DNA from: Trichormus variabilis 0441
Lineage (GTDB): Bacteria > Cyanobacteriota > Cyanobacteriia > Cyanobacteriales > Nostocaceae
Reading direction: 5' to 3'
Assembly: GCF_009856605.1 (NCBI RefSeq)
Contig: NZ_CP047242.1
Coordinates: forward strand, 5,028,001-5,092,000
DNA: 64,000 nucleotides
Part shown: positions 30,387-40,405 of the stretch, piece by piece
Numbering within the stretch: position 1 is the stretch's first letter
Layout: each line of letters starts with the position of its first letter
Translations under genes and position numbers: made by a program
The notes under the pieces: generated by a model
The model's database searches: none
Seen by the model: the letters and a program-made list of their open reading frames with translations, nothing else
What the model was told of the DNA's origin: nothing

Positions 30387-31562
30387 ATGAGTAAGGCAAT
30401 TAAGCTACCCCAAAAACTAATGTTATTGGGGTCAGGTGAGTTGGGCAAAGAATTTGTCATTGCGGCTCAACGTCTTGGTAATTATGTGATAGCCGTTGAC
30501 CGCTACGCCAACGCACCCGCGATGCAGGTTGCTGATTTTTGTGAAGTAATATCAATGCTTAGTGCTGATGATTTAGAAGCTGTAGTCACTAAGTATCAAC
30601 CTGATTTTATCATACCAGAGATTGAAGCAATTAGAACCGAGAAACTACAGGAATTTGAAGACAGAGGTATCACTGTCATCCCCACTGCGGCAGCTACGAA
30701 TTATACAATGAACCGCGATCGCATTCGGGAATTAGCCCATGAAGAATTAGGTATTAGAACCGCGAAATATGGTTATGCTATTACTTTAGAAGAATTGATT
30801 GCTGTTTCTGATGAGATAGGTTTTCCCAATGTAGTCAAACCTGTGATGTCGTCCTCAGGTAAGGGACAATCGGTAGTAGCTACAAAAGAGGAAGTAGAAA
30901 AAGCTTGGAATTATGCGATCGCTAATTCTCGTGGTGATAGTCAAAAAGTCATCGTCGAAGAATTTATCAACTTTGAAATTGAAATAACTCTCCTCACCAT
31001 TAAACAGTGGGATAGTCCGACAATTTTCTGTTCACCCATCGGACACCGTCAAGAACGAGGCGATTATCAAGAATCTTGGCAACCGGCCGGCATTAGTGAA
31101 GATAAGATATTAGAAGCGCAAGCCATAGCCAAAAAAGTCACAGATGCTTTAGGCGGTGCTGGCATATTTGGGGTAGAATTTTTCATTACCAAAGACGAAG
31201 TAATCTTTTCTGAACTATCACCTCGTCCCCACGATACGGGAATGGTGACATTAATTTCACAAAATTTGAACGAATTTGAGTTACATTTACGAGCAATTTT
31301 AGGCTTACCCATTCCCAAAATAGAACAGTTGGGGCCTTCAGCCAGTGCCGTAATTTTAGCATCAGAAAAATTAGATGCACCCGTGTTTACGGGTATCGCC
31401 GAAGCATTAGCCGCACCAGACGTAGATATTAGACTATTTGGTAAACCCACAGCACATCCTTACCGCCGTATGGGTGTCGCCTTAGCCAAAGCCGAGAATG
31501 TGCAAGCCGCTAGGGAGAAAGCGACAGACGCAGCAAGTAAAATCCAAATCAGTAGTCAATAA
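30387..31562 (+). CDS. purT: Formate-dependent phosphoribosylglycinamide formyltransferase
   Basis: A 391-aa ATP-grasp enzyme of purine synthesis that makes formyl-GAR from GAR, formate and ATP, without tetrahydrofolate. The N-terminal Rossmann-like part starts KLMLLGSGELGKEFVIAAQR. The ATP-grasp core has FPNVVKPVMSSSGKGQSVV and the metal-binding FFITKDEVIFSELSPRPHDTG. The end AHPYRRMGVALAKAENVQAA is typical. Length and motifs match E. coli PurT. The upstream pentapeptide gene is close, but no functional link is known. Confidence 0.96.
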   Translation: MSKAIKLPQKLMLLGSGELGKEFVIAAQRLGNYVIAVDRYANAPAMQVADFCEVISMLSADDLEAVVTKYQPDFIIPEIEAIRTEKLQEFEDRGITVIPTAAATNYTMNRDRIRELAHEELGIRTAKYGYAITLEELIAVSDEIGFPNVVKPVMSSSGKGQSVVATKEEVEKAWNYAIANSRGDSQKVIVEEFINFEIEITLLTIKQWDSPTIFCSPIGHRQERGDYQESWQPAGISEDKILEAQAIAKKVTDALGGAGIFGVEFFITKDEVIFSELSPRPHDTGMVTLISQNLNEFELHLRAILGLPIPKIEQLGPSASAVILASEKLDAPVFTGIAEALAAPDVDIRLFGKPTAHPYRRMGVALAKAENVQAAREKATDAASKIQISSQ

Positions 31563-31686
31563 TTGCTGACTACTGCAAAAAAATTTTCAAAGTTCCTAAA
31601 AATGTCCATATCTCAAAGGAAAAATTTAGTTATGCAGGCACTATCCGATGAGATTATAATTAACTAATGTTACCAATGTCACGAGG

Positions 31687-32148
31687 ATGATAAAAATGGA
31701 TGTTGAGAAACTCCGTGACGAAACAATAGAGATATCAGATATTACAGCCTGGAATAAAAATGGGCAAAAACTTTTAGTATCAAAAATTAGAGCCAGAGAC
31801 ATTCAAGAAGATATTAAATCTAAATTAGAAGAAATTCTCAAATTTGAATATAAACATAATGGAATTATAGTGCCTTATGCTATAACCGCTACTCGTGAAG
31901 AAATTAAGATTTTTGAATGGGATGGCAAAAATCTCAAGGATATCTACACCTTCCCAACTCATGAAATTATGTCTGAGTACGATGCAGAATTTAGTAATAA
32001 GAGAATTTTTGAGTATTATCTAGAAACATTAGTCGAGGGATGGTTAAGAGATTTAGCTGAACACTGGAAAACTGATAATCCACCTAAATCAAAAGAATTA
32101 AAGCAGATAGGTTTCGTGGAAAAGCTAGCCGATGCGGCGGTACAGTGA
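31687..32148 (+). CDS. Hypothetical protein paired with PIN-like gene
   Basis: A soluble protein of 153 aa (150 from the second Met at 31696). An N-terminal mixed region is followed by IIVPYAITATREEIKIFEWDG, a strand pattern reminiscent of the N-terminal part of type I restriction R subunits and similar nuclease-like proteins, but the catalytic PD-(D/E)xK residues cannot be identified. The C-terminus is helical and charged. It is AT-rich like its partner, whose start lies 15 bp downstream, so the two form an operon. A role as antitoxin or partner of the PIN-like protein is inference from pairing only. Confidence 0.6.
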   Translation: MIKMDVEKLRDETIEISDITAWNKNGQKLLVSKIRARDIQEDIKSKLEEILKFEYKHNGIIVPYAITATREEIKIFEWDGKNLKDIYTFPTHEIMSEYDAEFSNKRIFEYYLETLVEGWLRDLAEHWKTDNPPKSKELKQIGFVEKLADAAVQ

Positions 32149-32163
32149 AGGGTCGTAATTTTA

Positions 32164-32823
32164 GTGATAACGCTTTATATCGAAACTAATTTCTTTATTG
32201 GGTTTGCTAAAAGCCAGGATAAGGATTCTGAAAAATTAGTCAATAACATATCGCCAGATAGAAATACACTGATTAAAATTGTGACTCTTTCAGTGTGTTG
32301 TATGGAATCTCTTTCTGTACTAAATGATGAAATTAGTATAAGCAATCGTTTCCAAAATAATTTGGATTTTGAAAGAAATAAACTAAAAGGAGATAAAAAT
32401 TCCCCATATTCTCAAGAAATTCAAAGATACCTTGAACAAGCCAAAATTAAAAATAAAGCGCGATTGAATTATATAAATAATCGTCTCTTTCAAGTTCTTG
32501 AATGGGCTACTAAGAATGTAGAGTTAATACAATTAAAACCAGATATACTAAGTGCAAGTCTTCAACAAATACTTATTACTGATCAAACAGATAACCTAAT
32601 TTTGCATTGTATTCTTGATCACGCCCGAACTCATCAGAACACATATCCAAATGGGAAGAAAATCTTATTAACTGAAAACTCTAGAGACTTTGGTACAAAA
32701 GAAATCAAGGAAATATTGCAGGGAGTTGGTATCAAGTATCTTACTAGCACGGAAAAGTTTCTAGGTTGGCTGCAATCAAAAAACATAGAAGCTTACAATT
32801 CCATACAACCAACTTTTGGATGA
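32164..32823 (+). CDS. PIN-like domain protein, possible RNase
   Basis: A 219-aa protein from GTG at 32164. The N-terminal strand TLYIETNFFIGFAKS carries an acidic residue in the place of the first PIN aspartate. DQTDNLILHCILDHARTH supplies another Asp, and ILLTENSRDFGTKEI resembles the closing acidic strand of PIN nucleases. A long helical insertion (about 60-120) is unusual. It follows the 153-aa gene by 15 bp. A toxin-like or RNA-processing nuclease is likely, but the acidic cluster starts with Glu rather than Asp, so activity is uncertain. Confidence 0.6.
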   Translation: MITLYIETNFFIGFAKSQDKDSEKLVNNISPDRNTLIKIVTLSVCCMESLSVLNDEISISNRFQNNLDFERNKLKGDKNSPYSQEIQRYLEQAKIKNKARLNYINNRLFQVLEWATKNVELIQLKPDILSASLQQILITDQTDNLILHCILDHARTHQNTYPNGKKILLTENSRDFGTKEIKEILQGVGIKYLTSTEKFLGWLQSKNIEAYNSIQPTFG

Positions 32824-33000
32824 CTTTAATTCATCACACTTACGATCATGAACTATCAATGGCTAATCTGTGATATATCCATCAAGTTGATCATCTCACG
32901 CCACTGTGGGCGACTATTTATGCCCTTGCATCAACAATATGTACCAGAAAGCCGCCACTCATTAACATAGATAAAGATATAGCATTTGCCCGTCTAGGTT

Positions 33001-33579
33001 ATGAAGTCAGAACTACCGATAATTGCTAGCGATCGCCTAATATTACGTATAGGTATCCAAGAAGATATCCCCAAAATCCTCAAATACTTTCTGGAAAATA
33101 AAGATTATCTCACTCCATTCTATCCTACTTGGGTTGACCAGTTCTTTACAGCAGAATATTGGCACTATCAATTAGAAAATAATTTTTTAGAATTTATCCA
33201 TGACCAGTCTTTAAAACTATTTATCTTTCCCAAAAAGCGACCGACAGAAATTATCGGGACTATAAATTTTAATAATTTTGTTAAAGGCGCTGCCCATTTT
33301 TGTTATGTAGGATATAGTCTCGCAGAAACTGAACAAGGCAAAGGATATATGACGGAAGCTTTAAAAGCAGCTACCGATTATGTGTTTGAAGAATTGAATT
33401 TCCACCGCGTTATGGCTCATTATATGCCCCACAATCAGCGTAGTGGCAACGTACTCAAAAGGCTAGGTTTTGTCGTGGAAGGTTACGCCAGGGACTATTT
33501 ATTAATTAATGGTAAATGGCAAGACCATATTTTAACTAGTCTTATCAACCCCAACTGGCAAGAAAACGAAAATGGGTAA
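33001..33579 (+). CDS. GNAT acetyltransferase, RimJ/RimL type
   Basis: A 192-aa N-acetyltransferase. It shows SDRLILRIGIQEDIPKILKY at the start, the strand IIGTINFNNF, the acetyl-CoA pyrophosphate loop region VGYSLAETEQGKGYMTEAL (Q/RxxGxG/A-like EQGKGY), and HRVMAHYMPHNQRSGNVLKR followed by LGFVVEGYARDYLLINGKW. The pattern matches RimJ/RimL enzymes that acetylate ribosomal proteins or small amines. It stands alone. The ATG at 33001 lacks a strong ribosome binding site but fits the family start. Confidence 0.88.
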   Translation: MKSELPIIASDRLILRIGIQEDIPKILKYFLENKDYLTPFYPTWVDQFFTAEYWHYQLENNFLEFIHDQSLKLFIFPKKRPTEIIGTINFNNFVKGAAHFCYVGYSLAETEQGKGYMTEALKAATDYVFEELNFHRVMAHYMPHNQRSGNVLKRLGFVVEGYARDYLLINGKWQDHILTSLINPNWQENENG

Positions 33580-34068
33580 TGAGTACTGAAAATCCCATAA
33601 TTAACCTATTACCACTAAAACTCCAAAGGGGTACGCCGACAAAATACCTTTTGCAACGCTACCGCGTAGCTTGCTTCCCCGTGAGGGTAAGGGTTCTCCG
33701 TAGGAGTACGAAAAGAAAGAACAAGCGTTTGAGGCTGTGTATTTGTCGCATTCTTTTTTCAAATTGGTCTAACAACCATAGAAAAATTCTATGCAAACAA
33801 TATTTTTATCTTAATCATCCATTAAGCACGAATACCCATAGTAGCGTAAAGTTAAAAACATCCAAATAATTTAAATATTACGATTTAGTTTTTTAAAGCT
33901 TGAAATCGCTCGACAATCATCCTCAACATTCTGTTGTTGAGAATTTTTTGAGTGTCTGATTGCCGATGCCAGACTTCATTCTCCAACTGAATCTTTATTC
34001 GTGGCCGATCTTTTCTATGAAAGGGAGCGCTTCCAATTAGTTCGATCTACCGTTCATTGACCACAACT
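33580..34068. other. Spacer with dispersed repeat before the bicarbonate block
   Basis: It begins with palindrome-rich repeat sequence (gctaccgcgtagcttgcttc within 33650-33720) that breaks a spurious 96-codon frame. A terminator hairpin lies at 33921-33949. The last 100 bp lead into the decayed transporter remnant. A GC rise begins here, towards 34100. No gene was recognised. Confidence 0.5.
33921..33949 (+). terminator. Rho-independent terminator
   Basis: The stem ctcaaca with tgttgag and a 6-nt loop is followed, after two bases, by six Ts. It ends rightward transcription coming from the acetyltransferase side before the sbt block. Confidence 0.7.
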
Positions 34069-34280
34069 ATGGCAATCACCAATCTCATCCAGTTTAATAA
34101 CCTCCGAGGCGATATCTTCGGCGGTGTCATTGCTGCCATTGTCCCGTTACCCCTGGCCTTCTGATCTGCCTCTAGGGCGGGTTCCCTCGGTGAACTCTAT
34201 GGGGCAGTTTGTGTTGGCTTTTTTGCCGACTTGTTTGGCGGTAGCCAACGTTAATTTCTGAACCGACTGGGTTAATGACT
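34069..34280 (+). pseudogene. Decayed N-terminus of a SulP-family (BicA-like) anion/bicarbonate transporter
   Basis: From ATG 34069 the frame reads MAITNLIQFNNLRGDIFGG and AAIVPLPLAF, then hits TGA at 34162. Translation continues in the same frame with GSLGELYGAVCVGFFADLFG. After a one-base shift it reads LISEPTGLMT. Intact SulP proteins have the order ALPLALAFG-ASGAGP-AGLYGA-F-GGTP-LISEPTGPMT, so stop, small deletion and frameshift are all visible. The homology ends at about 34280, and the other 450 or so residues are gone. This is therefore a 5' fragment, not a working gene. SulP members such as BicA carry bicarbonate with Na+, matching the sbt genes directly downstream. Confidence 0.85.
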
Positions 34281-34421
34281 ATCAGACCCGTCTACAGGTT
34301 CCCATACAGCACCTGTGATGTAAAGGTGAAGCTCCTCACTCTTACTTAGAGTAAATCTTGAAAGTTCATTTAGTTCATTTATTGCAATACTCCTCATCAG
34401 AGGAAGCACAAGGAGGTATTC

Positions 34422-35949
<1,528 letters not shown>

Positions 35950-35955
35950 ATCGAA

Positions 35956-36075
35956 ATGACTCGCCACGAAAGGAACAAGCAAGTCATTGCTGCGAGTTTC
36001 TGTGGGTCAGACGACTGTTGCATCAAGAGGACACAGACCCCAAAGGCCGAGGTCATAACCTCGGCTTTTGAGTGA
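35956..36075 (+). CDS. Possible 39-aa ORF repeating the SbtB cysteine tail (doubtful)
   Basis: Six bases after the sbtB stop an ATG opens a 39-codon frame: MTRHERNKQVIAASFCGSDD, then CCIKRTQTPKAEV and a short tail. Its FCGSDDC corresponds to the FCGPDGC end of SbtB, and the DNA of the two tails matches at 25 of 28 positions (35925-35952 against 35997-36024). The frame runs through the terminator hairpin, which argues against a selected protein. Either it is a partial duplication relic or a small Cys-motif peptide. There is no clear ribosome binding site. Confidence 0.25.
   Translation: MTRHERNKQVIAASFCGSDDCCIKRTQTPKAEVITSAFE
36042..36069 (+). terminator. Rho-independent terminator after sbtAB
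   Basis: A perfect 8-bp stem, gccgaggt with acctcggc, has a CATA loop and is followed by four Ts, with As on the 5' side. It ends the sbtAB transcript, about 110 bp before the antiporter gene. Confidence 0.85.
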
Positions 36076-36175
36076 CCGTGTTTCCTGTCCGCACTACCTT
36101 GATCCTGGTGCAGAAGTTATTCCCCCCGCAGTTTTATAACTTCCTCAAACCCTTAACCTTCATTGCTTTAAACTC

Positions 36176-37588
36176 ATGATTTTGTCCAACATTCTGCCTC
36201 CTTTCATTGGGGGGATGACCACTCTCATGGCTCCGATACCATTCCTGGCGACCGTTGTTGCTGAGGATTCACCCATTATTCTGTCTGGCGTATTGCTGAC
36301 GCTGGTGGTGATTTATCTGGCCAGCAAGTTCGGTGCAGAGGTCGCCAGACGCTTGGATTTTCCTCCCGTCCTGGGGGAACTAGTCGCCGGTGTAATTGTC
36401 GGCGTTTCGGCATTGCACCTGGTGATATTTCCCGAAGGGGGGCTGTCTGCCTCTGACTCGGTGATTATGACTGCGTTGCAAGGATTGAATCAATTGGCAC
36501 CAGATGCCCTCACCCGAATCTTTGAGTCGCAAAGTGAAGTGATTTCAGTTCTAGCTGAAATCGGCGTGATTATTCTGCTGTTTGAAATCGGACTGGAATC
36601 CGATCTGCGGCAACTGAAGGAAGTGGGAATTCAAGCCACGGTTGTCGCCTGTGTCGGAGTCGCGGCACCTTTTGCGGCAGGTACGGCAGGGTTAATGATA
36701 CTCTTTCATGTCGCAGCCATTCCAGCGATTTTTGCGGGGGCTGCGTTAACGGCAACGAGTATTGGCATTACCTCTAAAGTGTTGTCAGAGTTAGGTCAAC
36801 TCAAATCCAAAGAAGGACAAATCATTGTTGGCGCGGCGGTGATTGATGATGTTCTCGGCATTATTGTCTTGGCTGTAGTCGCCAGTTTAGCCAAAACCGG
36901 TGAAATTGATGTTGCCAATGTCATTTATTTGATTGTCAGTGCTACGGCATTCTTGATTGGATCAATTTTATTGGGGGGTGTCTTTAACAAAGGTTTTGTG
37001 GCGATCGTAGAGCAGCTCAAAACCCGTGGAAATATCGTCATTCCGGCATTTATCTTCGCTTTCTTTATGGCATTTTTAGGGAACGCCATTCACCTCGAAG
37101 CGATTTTGGGTGCCTTTGCTGCGGGTTTGGTACTCGATGAAACCGATCCCCGGAACGAGTTGGATGAATTAATCAAACCGATCGCCGATTTACTGGTACC
37201 TGTCTTTTTTGTGACGGTGGGAGCGCGTGCCGACCTCGGTGTTTTAAACCCGGCGTTACCAGAGAATCGGGCGGGACTATTGATTGCAACGTTTTTGATC
37301 GCAGTGGCGATTATCGGCAAGCTGATCACAGGTTGGGCAGTGTTTGGACAACCCGGCATCAATCGAGTGGCGATCGGGATTGGGATGATTCCACGAGGTG
37401 AGGTGGGTCTAGTGTTTGCCGGCATCGGATCAGCTAGCGGCATTTTGGATAAGCCTCTGGAGGTGTCAATTATTATCATGGTAATTTTGACAACTTTTCT
37501 GGCCCCACCTTTTTTACGGGTTGCCTTTGGTTCATCCACGAATCCCATCCCAGAATCTACCACGCCTGTAGAAACAGTAAGTGAGTAA
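36176..37588 (+). CDS. nhaS3: Na+/H+ antiporter, CPA2 family (NhaS3-like)
   Basis: A 470-aa membrane antiporter with about twelve helices. Characteristic segments are LDFPPVLGELVAGVIVGVSA, ILLFEIGLESDLRQLKEVG, GAALTATSIGITSKVLSELG, GAAVIDDVLGIIVLAVVA with the Asp-Asp ion site, and GMIPRGEVGLVFAGIG. It resembles NhaS3 of Synechocystis, a thylakoid-associated CPA2 exchanger, and close homologues often lie near sbtA. By exporting Na+ it can maintain the gradient that SbtA uses, which fits the gene order sbtA-sbtB-antiporter. It has its own promoter region after the sbtAB terminator. The symbol is by similarity only. Confidence 0.82.
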   Translation: MILSNILPPFIGGMTTLMAPIPFLATVVAEDSPIILSGVLLTLVVIYLASKFGAEVARRLDFPPVLGELVAGVIVGVSALHLVIFPEGGLSASDSVIMTALQGLNQLAPDALTRIFESQSEVISVLAEIGVIILLFEIGLESDLRQLKEVGIQATVVACVGVAAPFAAGTAGLMILFHVAAIPAIFAGAALTATSIGITSKVLSELGQLKSKEGQIIVGAAVIDDVLGIIVLAVVASLAKTGEIDVANVIYLIVSATAFLIGSILLGGVFNKGFVAIVEQLKTRGNIVIPAFIFAFFMAFLGNAIHLEAILGAFAAGLVLDETDPRNELDELIKPIADLLVPVFFVTVGARADLGVLNPALPENRAGLLIATFLIAVAIIGKLITGWAVFGQPGINRVAIGIGMIPRGEVGLVFAGIGSASGILDKPLEVSIIIMVILTTFLAPPFLRVAFGSSTNPIPESTTPVETVSE

Positions 37589-37651
37589 CGGCTTTAGGGA
37601 GTTCCAAGCAATAAAATCCCCAATGTATAAGAATGATAATTATTATAGGGG

Positions 37652-37695
37652 AAGGGAAGTCAGGGCTGCCGATGGCAGCCCTGACTTCCCTTTTT
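37652..37695 (+). terminator. Strong rho-independent terminator after the antiporter
   Basis: A perfect 17-bp stem (arms 37654-37670 and 37674-37690, starting gggaagtcag) has a 3-nt GAT loop and is followed by five Ts. It is the strongest hairpin in the window and closes the bicarbonate block. Confidence 0.93.
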
Positions 37696-37972
37696 ATTGA
37701 ATATATGAATTCACAACATATGATGAATAGGAAGGCAAATTTGCTTACTTAGTAGTCAATCTCAGATAAGAATAACAGGGTCAGAAATAATGAATGAACT
37801 TAAAACACTCTTTCCTGTTGAGTTATGAGGGATGAGTAAGTAGAACGTAGCCTAAGCAAATAACAAAAGAAGCAAGTTATTAACTGTTAAATGGGTTCTT
37901 TATTAGAAAAAACTTTCACAACTCCCCTATTAGAAGTAAGGGGAGTTTTTGGATTTTACAAGCAGACGCTTT
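37696..37972. other. Spacer between antiporter and Zn-ribbon gene
   Basis: AT-rich, with a second terminator at 37921-37950 just beyond the end of the leftward Zn-ribbon gene. No coding sequence was recognised. Confidence 0.45.
37921..37950. terminator. Terminator hairpin between convergent genes
   Basis: The stem actcccct with aggggagt has a 10-nt loop followed by four further Ts on the + strand, and has A-rich sequence on its 5' side. It can serve rightward transcripts and, less well, the leftward Zn-ribbon gene. Confidence 0.75.
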
Positions 37973-38245
37973 TTAGTTCCAGGGTGAAGGGATAGCTGTT
38001 GTTGATAGTACCTTATCAGCCATCAACCTGATTGCGGTTCTACCACAACTGGGACAAGTGAGTTCTAAAACTTGTGGGGAAACTCCTTCTACCTCACTTA
38101 ATAACCCTTGTTTACAGTGCCAACATTCAAAAATAACTCTGCTGACTGGTTGGTTACAGTCTAGTATTTTAACGTGTTGAAAGTTTCTAGTTTCGTTGTC
38201 TTGAGTTCTTGGCTTGTAAGATTTTTTAATTTCTTTAATTTCCAT
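37973..38245 (-). CDS. Small zinc-ribbon protein, 90 aa
   Basis: A small protein with a basic N-terminus and two CxxC pairs, Cys41/Cys44 (FECWHCKQG) and Cys64/Cys67 (LTCPSCGRT), enough to hold one zinc ion in a ribbon fold. It could bind nucleic acid or act as an adaptor. No homologue was recognised. It is divergent from the 270-aa gene across a 250-bp spacer, and AT-rich, unlike the sbt block to its left. The start is the ATG at 38245. Confidence 0.65.
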   Translation of the reverse strand: MEIKEIKKSYKPRTQDNETRNFQHVKILDCNQPVSRVIFECWHCKQGLLSEVEGVSPQVLELTCPSCGRTAIRLMADKVLSTTAIPSPWN

Positions 38246-38493
38246 ATTGTCTGTAAGTGCTGGTAATTTACATTACAAAATGATGCTCAAGGCATGGGTT
38301 GACAATCCGTAGAAGAAAAGGAAGTGTTCAAACCTTGGCTTTTTCTCTTTTCAGGCTTTTTCACATAAAACTGGGTGTCCTTCGATTTTATTTGGAAGAC
38401 TTCCTTAACTCAATAGAAATGCGGAAATTCATAATAAGGCTGGGTAGATTATTTTATAAAAATCACCATCTCTGAGATCAACAGGGTATATTT

Positions 38494-39306
38494 ATGACGG
38501 ACTTAAAAGAAGTATTAACCTTTATTGAAAAAATTGAAAGTGAAAATCTGGGCAAATCGGCTTATGAAATCGCTAATCTTTTACGTGGTTATACAAAGTC
38601 AGAATACACGAGTAAGTTATGGACTTTAGCCACAGGGTATGAGCAAAAATACATTGCAGGAGCATTTCAAGGCAGACTCAACAAACATTTATTATTGAGT
38701 GGCGAAATGACTGACTTTGCTCATTTCATCGCCTCACTTTCCGACCAAATCAACCAACCAGGAATTAAAAAGTCTGACTTAACCAGTTGGACTGCTGACC
38801 ATACCTCATGGGCTGGGGATATTGGCTCTGCTATTATATTTTATCGCTCTCAAGCTGATAAAGGGAATGCCATGACCCTTGAGAGAGTACTGATGGGTCT
38901 GGCTAGTGACTCCGATTTTACCGCTAATGTTGCCGCTTACTTAGTTGGCTTTGTGATTAATTTAAATCAACAAACTACCATTTCACAAGCTATTGCTGAT
39001 TACGATGAAATCCAATATGCAGAGCATATTAAAATATTTATCAAGAAACGTTTTGGGGGCATTATTGAGGGTAATAAATTACAAAATCCAGATTTAATTG
39101 AATCGGAAATTCAGCAATCTGTGTCTACTTTTATGAAGTTATATTCCCCTGCATCTAATTTATATAAATCTTTAAAAACCTTACTAAAATTTCCACCTCA
39201 ATTAAGATGGCAGAACAAGACTGTGCTTAATAGTAGTGATTTGCAGATTGGTTCTCAACATTTCTTGTCTCATGTGATGAAATATGCAGCCTTAGAGAGA
39301 CAATAG
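38494..39306 (+). CDS. Unrecognised 270-aa protein with DHTSWAGD motif
   Basis: A soluble, largely helical protein without signal peptide or membrane spans. Notable segments are FQGRLNKHLLLSGEMTDFAH (about 58-76), the conserved-looking LTSWTADHTSWAGDIGSAI (96-114), and VLMGLASDSDFTANVAAYLV (about 130-150). The Asp-His-x-Ser-Trp-Ala-Gly-Asp core with preceding Phe-Ala-His looks like it could build an active site, but I do not recognise the family. It is AT-rich, with no operon partner on its strand, in an accessory-looking stretch. A toxin or hydrolase role is speculation. Confidence 0.6.
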   Translation: MTDLKEVLTFIEKIESENLGKSAYEIANLLRGYTKSEYTSKLWTLATGYEQKYIAGAFQGRLNKHLLLSGEMTDFAHFIASLSDQINQPGIKKSDLTSWTADHTSWAGDIGSAIIFYRSQADKGNAMTLERVLMGLASDSDFTANVAAYLVGFVINLNQQTTISQAIADYDEIQYAEHIKIFIKKRFGGIIEGNKLQNPDLIESEIQQSVSTFMKLYSPASNLYKSLKTLLKFPPQLRWQNKTVLNSSDLQIGSQHFLSHVMKYAALERQ

Positions 39307-39891
39307 TTATTTTTCAGAATCCTTGGCTTTTCTCATCCTCCTACTCTCAGGGACTTCCAGCTAAAAAAATATCCCATCGCTTTGATGAGCAGAGAGAAGT
39401 CTGAGCGCAGGTTTCCTCGGATCAGAATTTCGGGGGGAGCAGAGGGAGAAATCATCTTCTCATCGTCTTTGCTATCAACATTGGATAATGTATTTTCTGG
39501 AAATCCCCGATAACTGTGTTTTTTGACGCTTTGTCATCAAGCCGAGGTAGGAGCATGAGGCTTCTAGAATTAAATTGAGCGATCGCGCTTACCTCCTTGA
39601 GCATGAGCATTCAAAAACCAAACAGAATTTCTCTATGCTGCAATTTAAAGGAGTAGCATAGTTTAAGAGTTGATAAAACTTGAATTATTTCCGGGATATT
39701 ACAGTTGCCACTGATTACTTTATCAAAAATCTACGCTTTTGCGACCCCCTTCTTCCCCAAATCCTAGTCCGAATTTAAAGATTACTCACAGACTTTTTAA
39801 GAATCTCTATAAAGTCTATTTTTCTCTGCCAGTATTCATCAACCTGAAGCGTACAATAAATATATATAAGTACATAGTGTAGATATGATGG

Positions 39892-39912
39892 GCAAATACC
39901 ACCCGTATTTGC
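39892..39912. repeat. Hairpin in long spacer
   Basis: An 8-bp stem, gcaaatac with gtatttgc, has a 5-nt CACCC loop. It is preceded by AT-rich promoter-like sequence and followed by a second 7-bp hairpin, without a U-tract. Confidence 0.4.
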
Positions 39913-40045
39913 TCGGAATCTCTGGTTTACTGACAAAACTTCTAGCTTCATTGTCTAGAAAGTTCAATGAAAATTGCCACTGGCTATCTGAATGCTGTTA
40001 GTTTAGTGAAATTTCGGGGAACTATGTAACTATAAACTTTTAATA

Positions 40046-40070
40046 TTTGTCAGTAAAATACCCGAACAGT
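40046..40070 (+). promoter_or_regulatory. Copy 1 of a repeat shared by two upstream regions
   Basis: tttgtcagtaaaataccc followed by gaacagt, 56 bp before ATG 40126. It matches copy 2 at 40406-40431 at most positions with one gap. It could be an operator or part of a duplicated leader. Confidence 0.4.
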
Positions 40071-40125
40071 CAATGCAACTGCTTTATAAAGCTTGTGAAA
40101 AGACAGTTTCTGAGTATATAAACCT

Positions 40126-40362
40126 ATGAATATGAAAGAAAGAGCTACCGATGCGGATTCAATCCAAGCCGATAAGGTAGAAATCGCTGTCCAACTGGAT
40201 TCGGAGTTATTGGAGCAAATTCAGCACCTAACTAACGACCCCAGCAAAGTGATTGAAGTAGCCATTCGTCAATGGTTACGGGGTGAAGCTCTCAGAGATG
40301 ATGAACTGACACGCAGTCCCAATCGCGTGCCAGTCCCGCCTCGTGGAGAATGGAACGATTAA
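40126..40362 (+). CDS. Small ribbon-helix-helix-like protein, 78 aa
   Basis: A small acidic protein. The segment VEIAVQLDSELLEQIQHLTN followed by DPSKVIEVAIRQWLRGEAL has the strand-helix-helix spacing of ribbon-helix-helix antitoxins and regulators, with a Pro/Arg-rich tail. It may bind DNA and regulate itself or the histidine kinase gene 180 bp downstream, since both upstream regions share a repeat. No toxin gene is adjacent. The start is ATG 40126 (or Met3). Confidence 0.6.
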   Translation: MNMKERATDADSIQADKVEIAVQLDSELLEQIQHLTNDPSKVIEVAIRQWLRGEALRDDELTRSPNRVPVPPRGEWND

Positions 40363-40405
40363 CTTTCATAAATAGGCTGTAAAGATAAAGCCTAAAAATG
40401 TAAAG

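Larger units (their letters stand above)
39307..40125. other. 820-bp spacer without a recognised gene
   Basis: A mixed spacer with one HIP1-like site near 39578. Small hairpins include ctatgct/agcatag near 39632-39660, gcaaatac/gtatttgc at 39892-39912 and ttcattg/caatgaa near 39948-39972. A TATATATA run lies just before the second hairpin. The last 80 bp carry a direct repeat shared with the region before the histidine kinase. No ORF above background was found; a small RNA is possible. Confidence 0.4.

Noticed and set aside
33579..33869. 96-codon frame after the acetyltransferase
   Set aside because: It runs through palindromic repeat DNA, has an Arg/Lys/Cys-rich random composition and overlaps the preceding stop.
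37631..37647. Fur-box-like gaatgataattattat
   Set aside because: It lies between a stop codon and a terminator, not at a promoter; AT-rich chance match.
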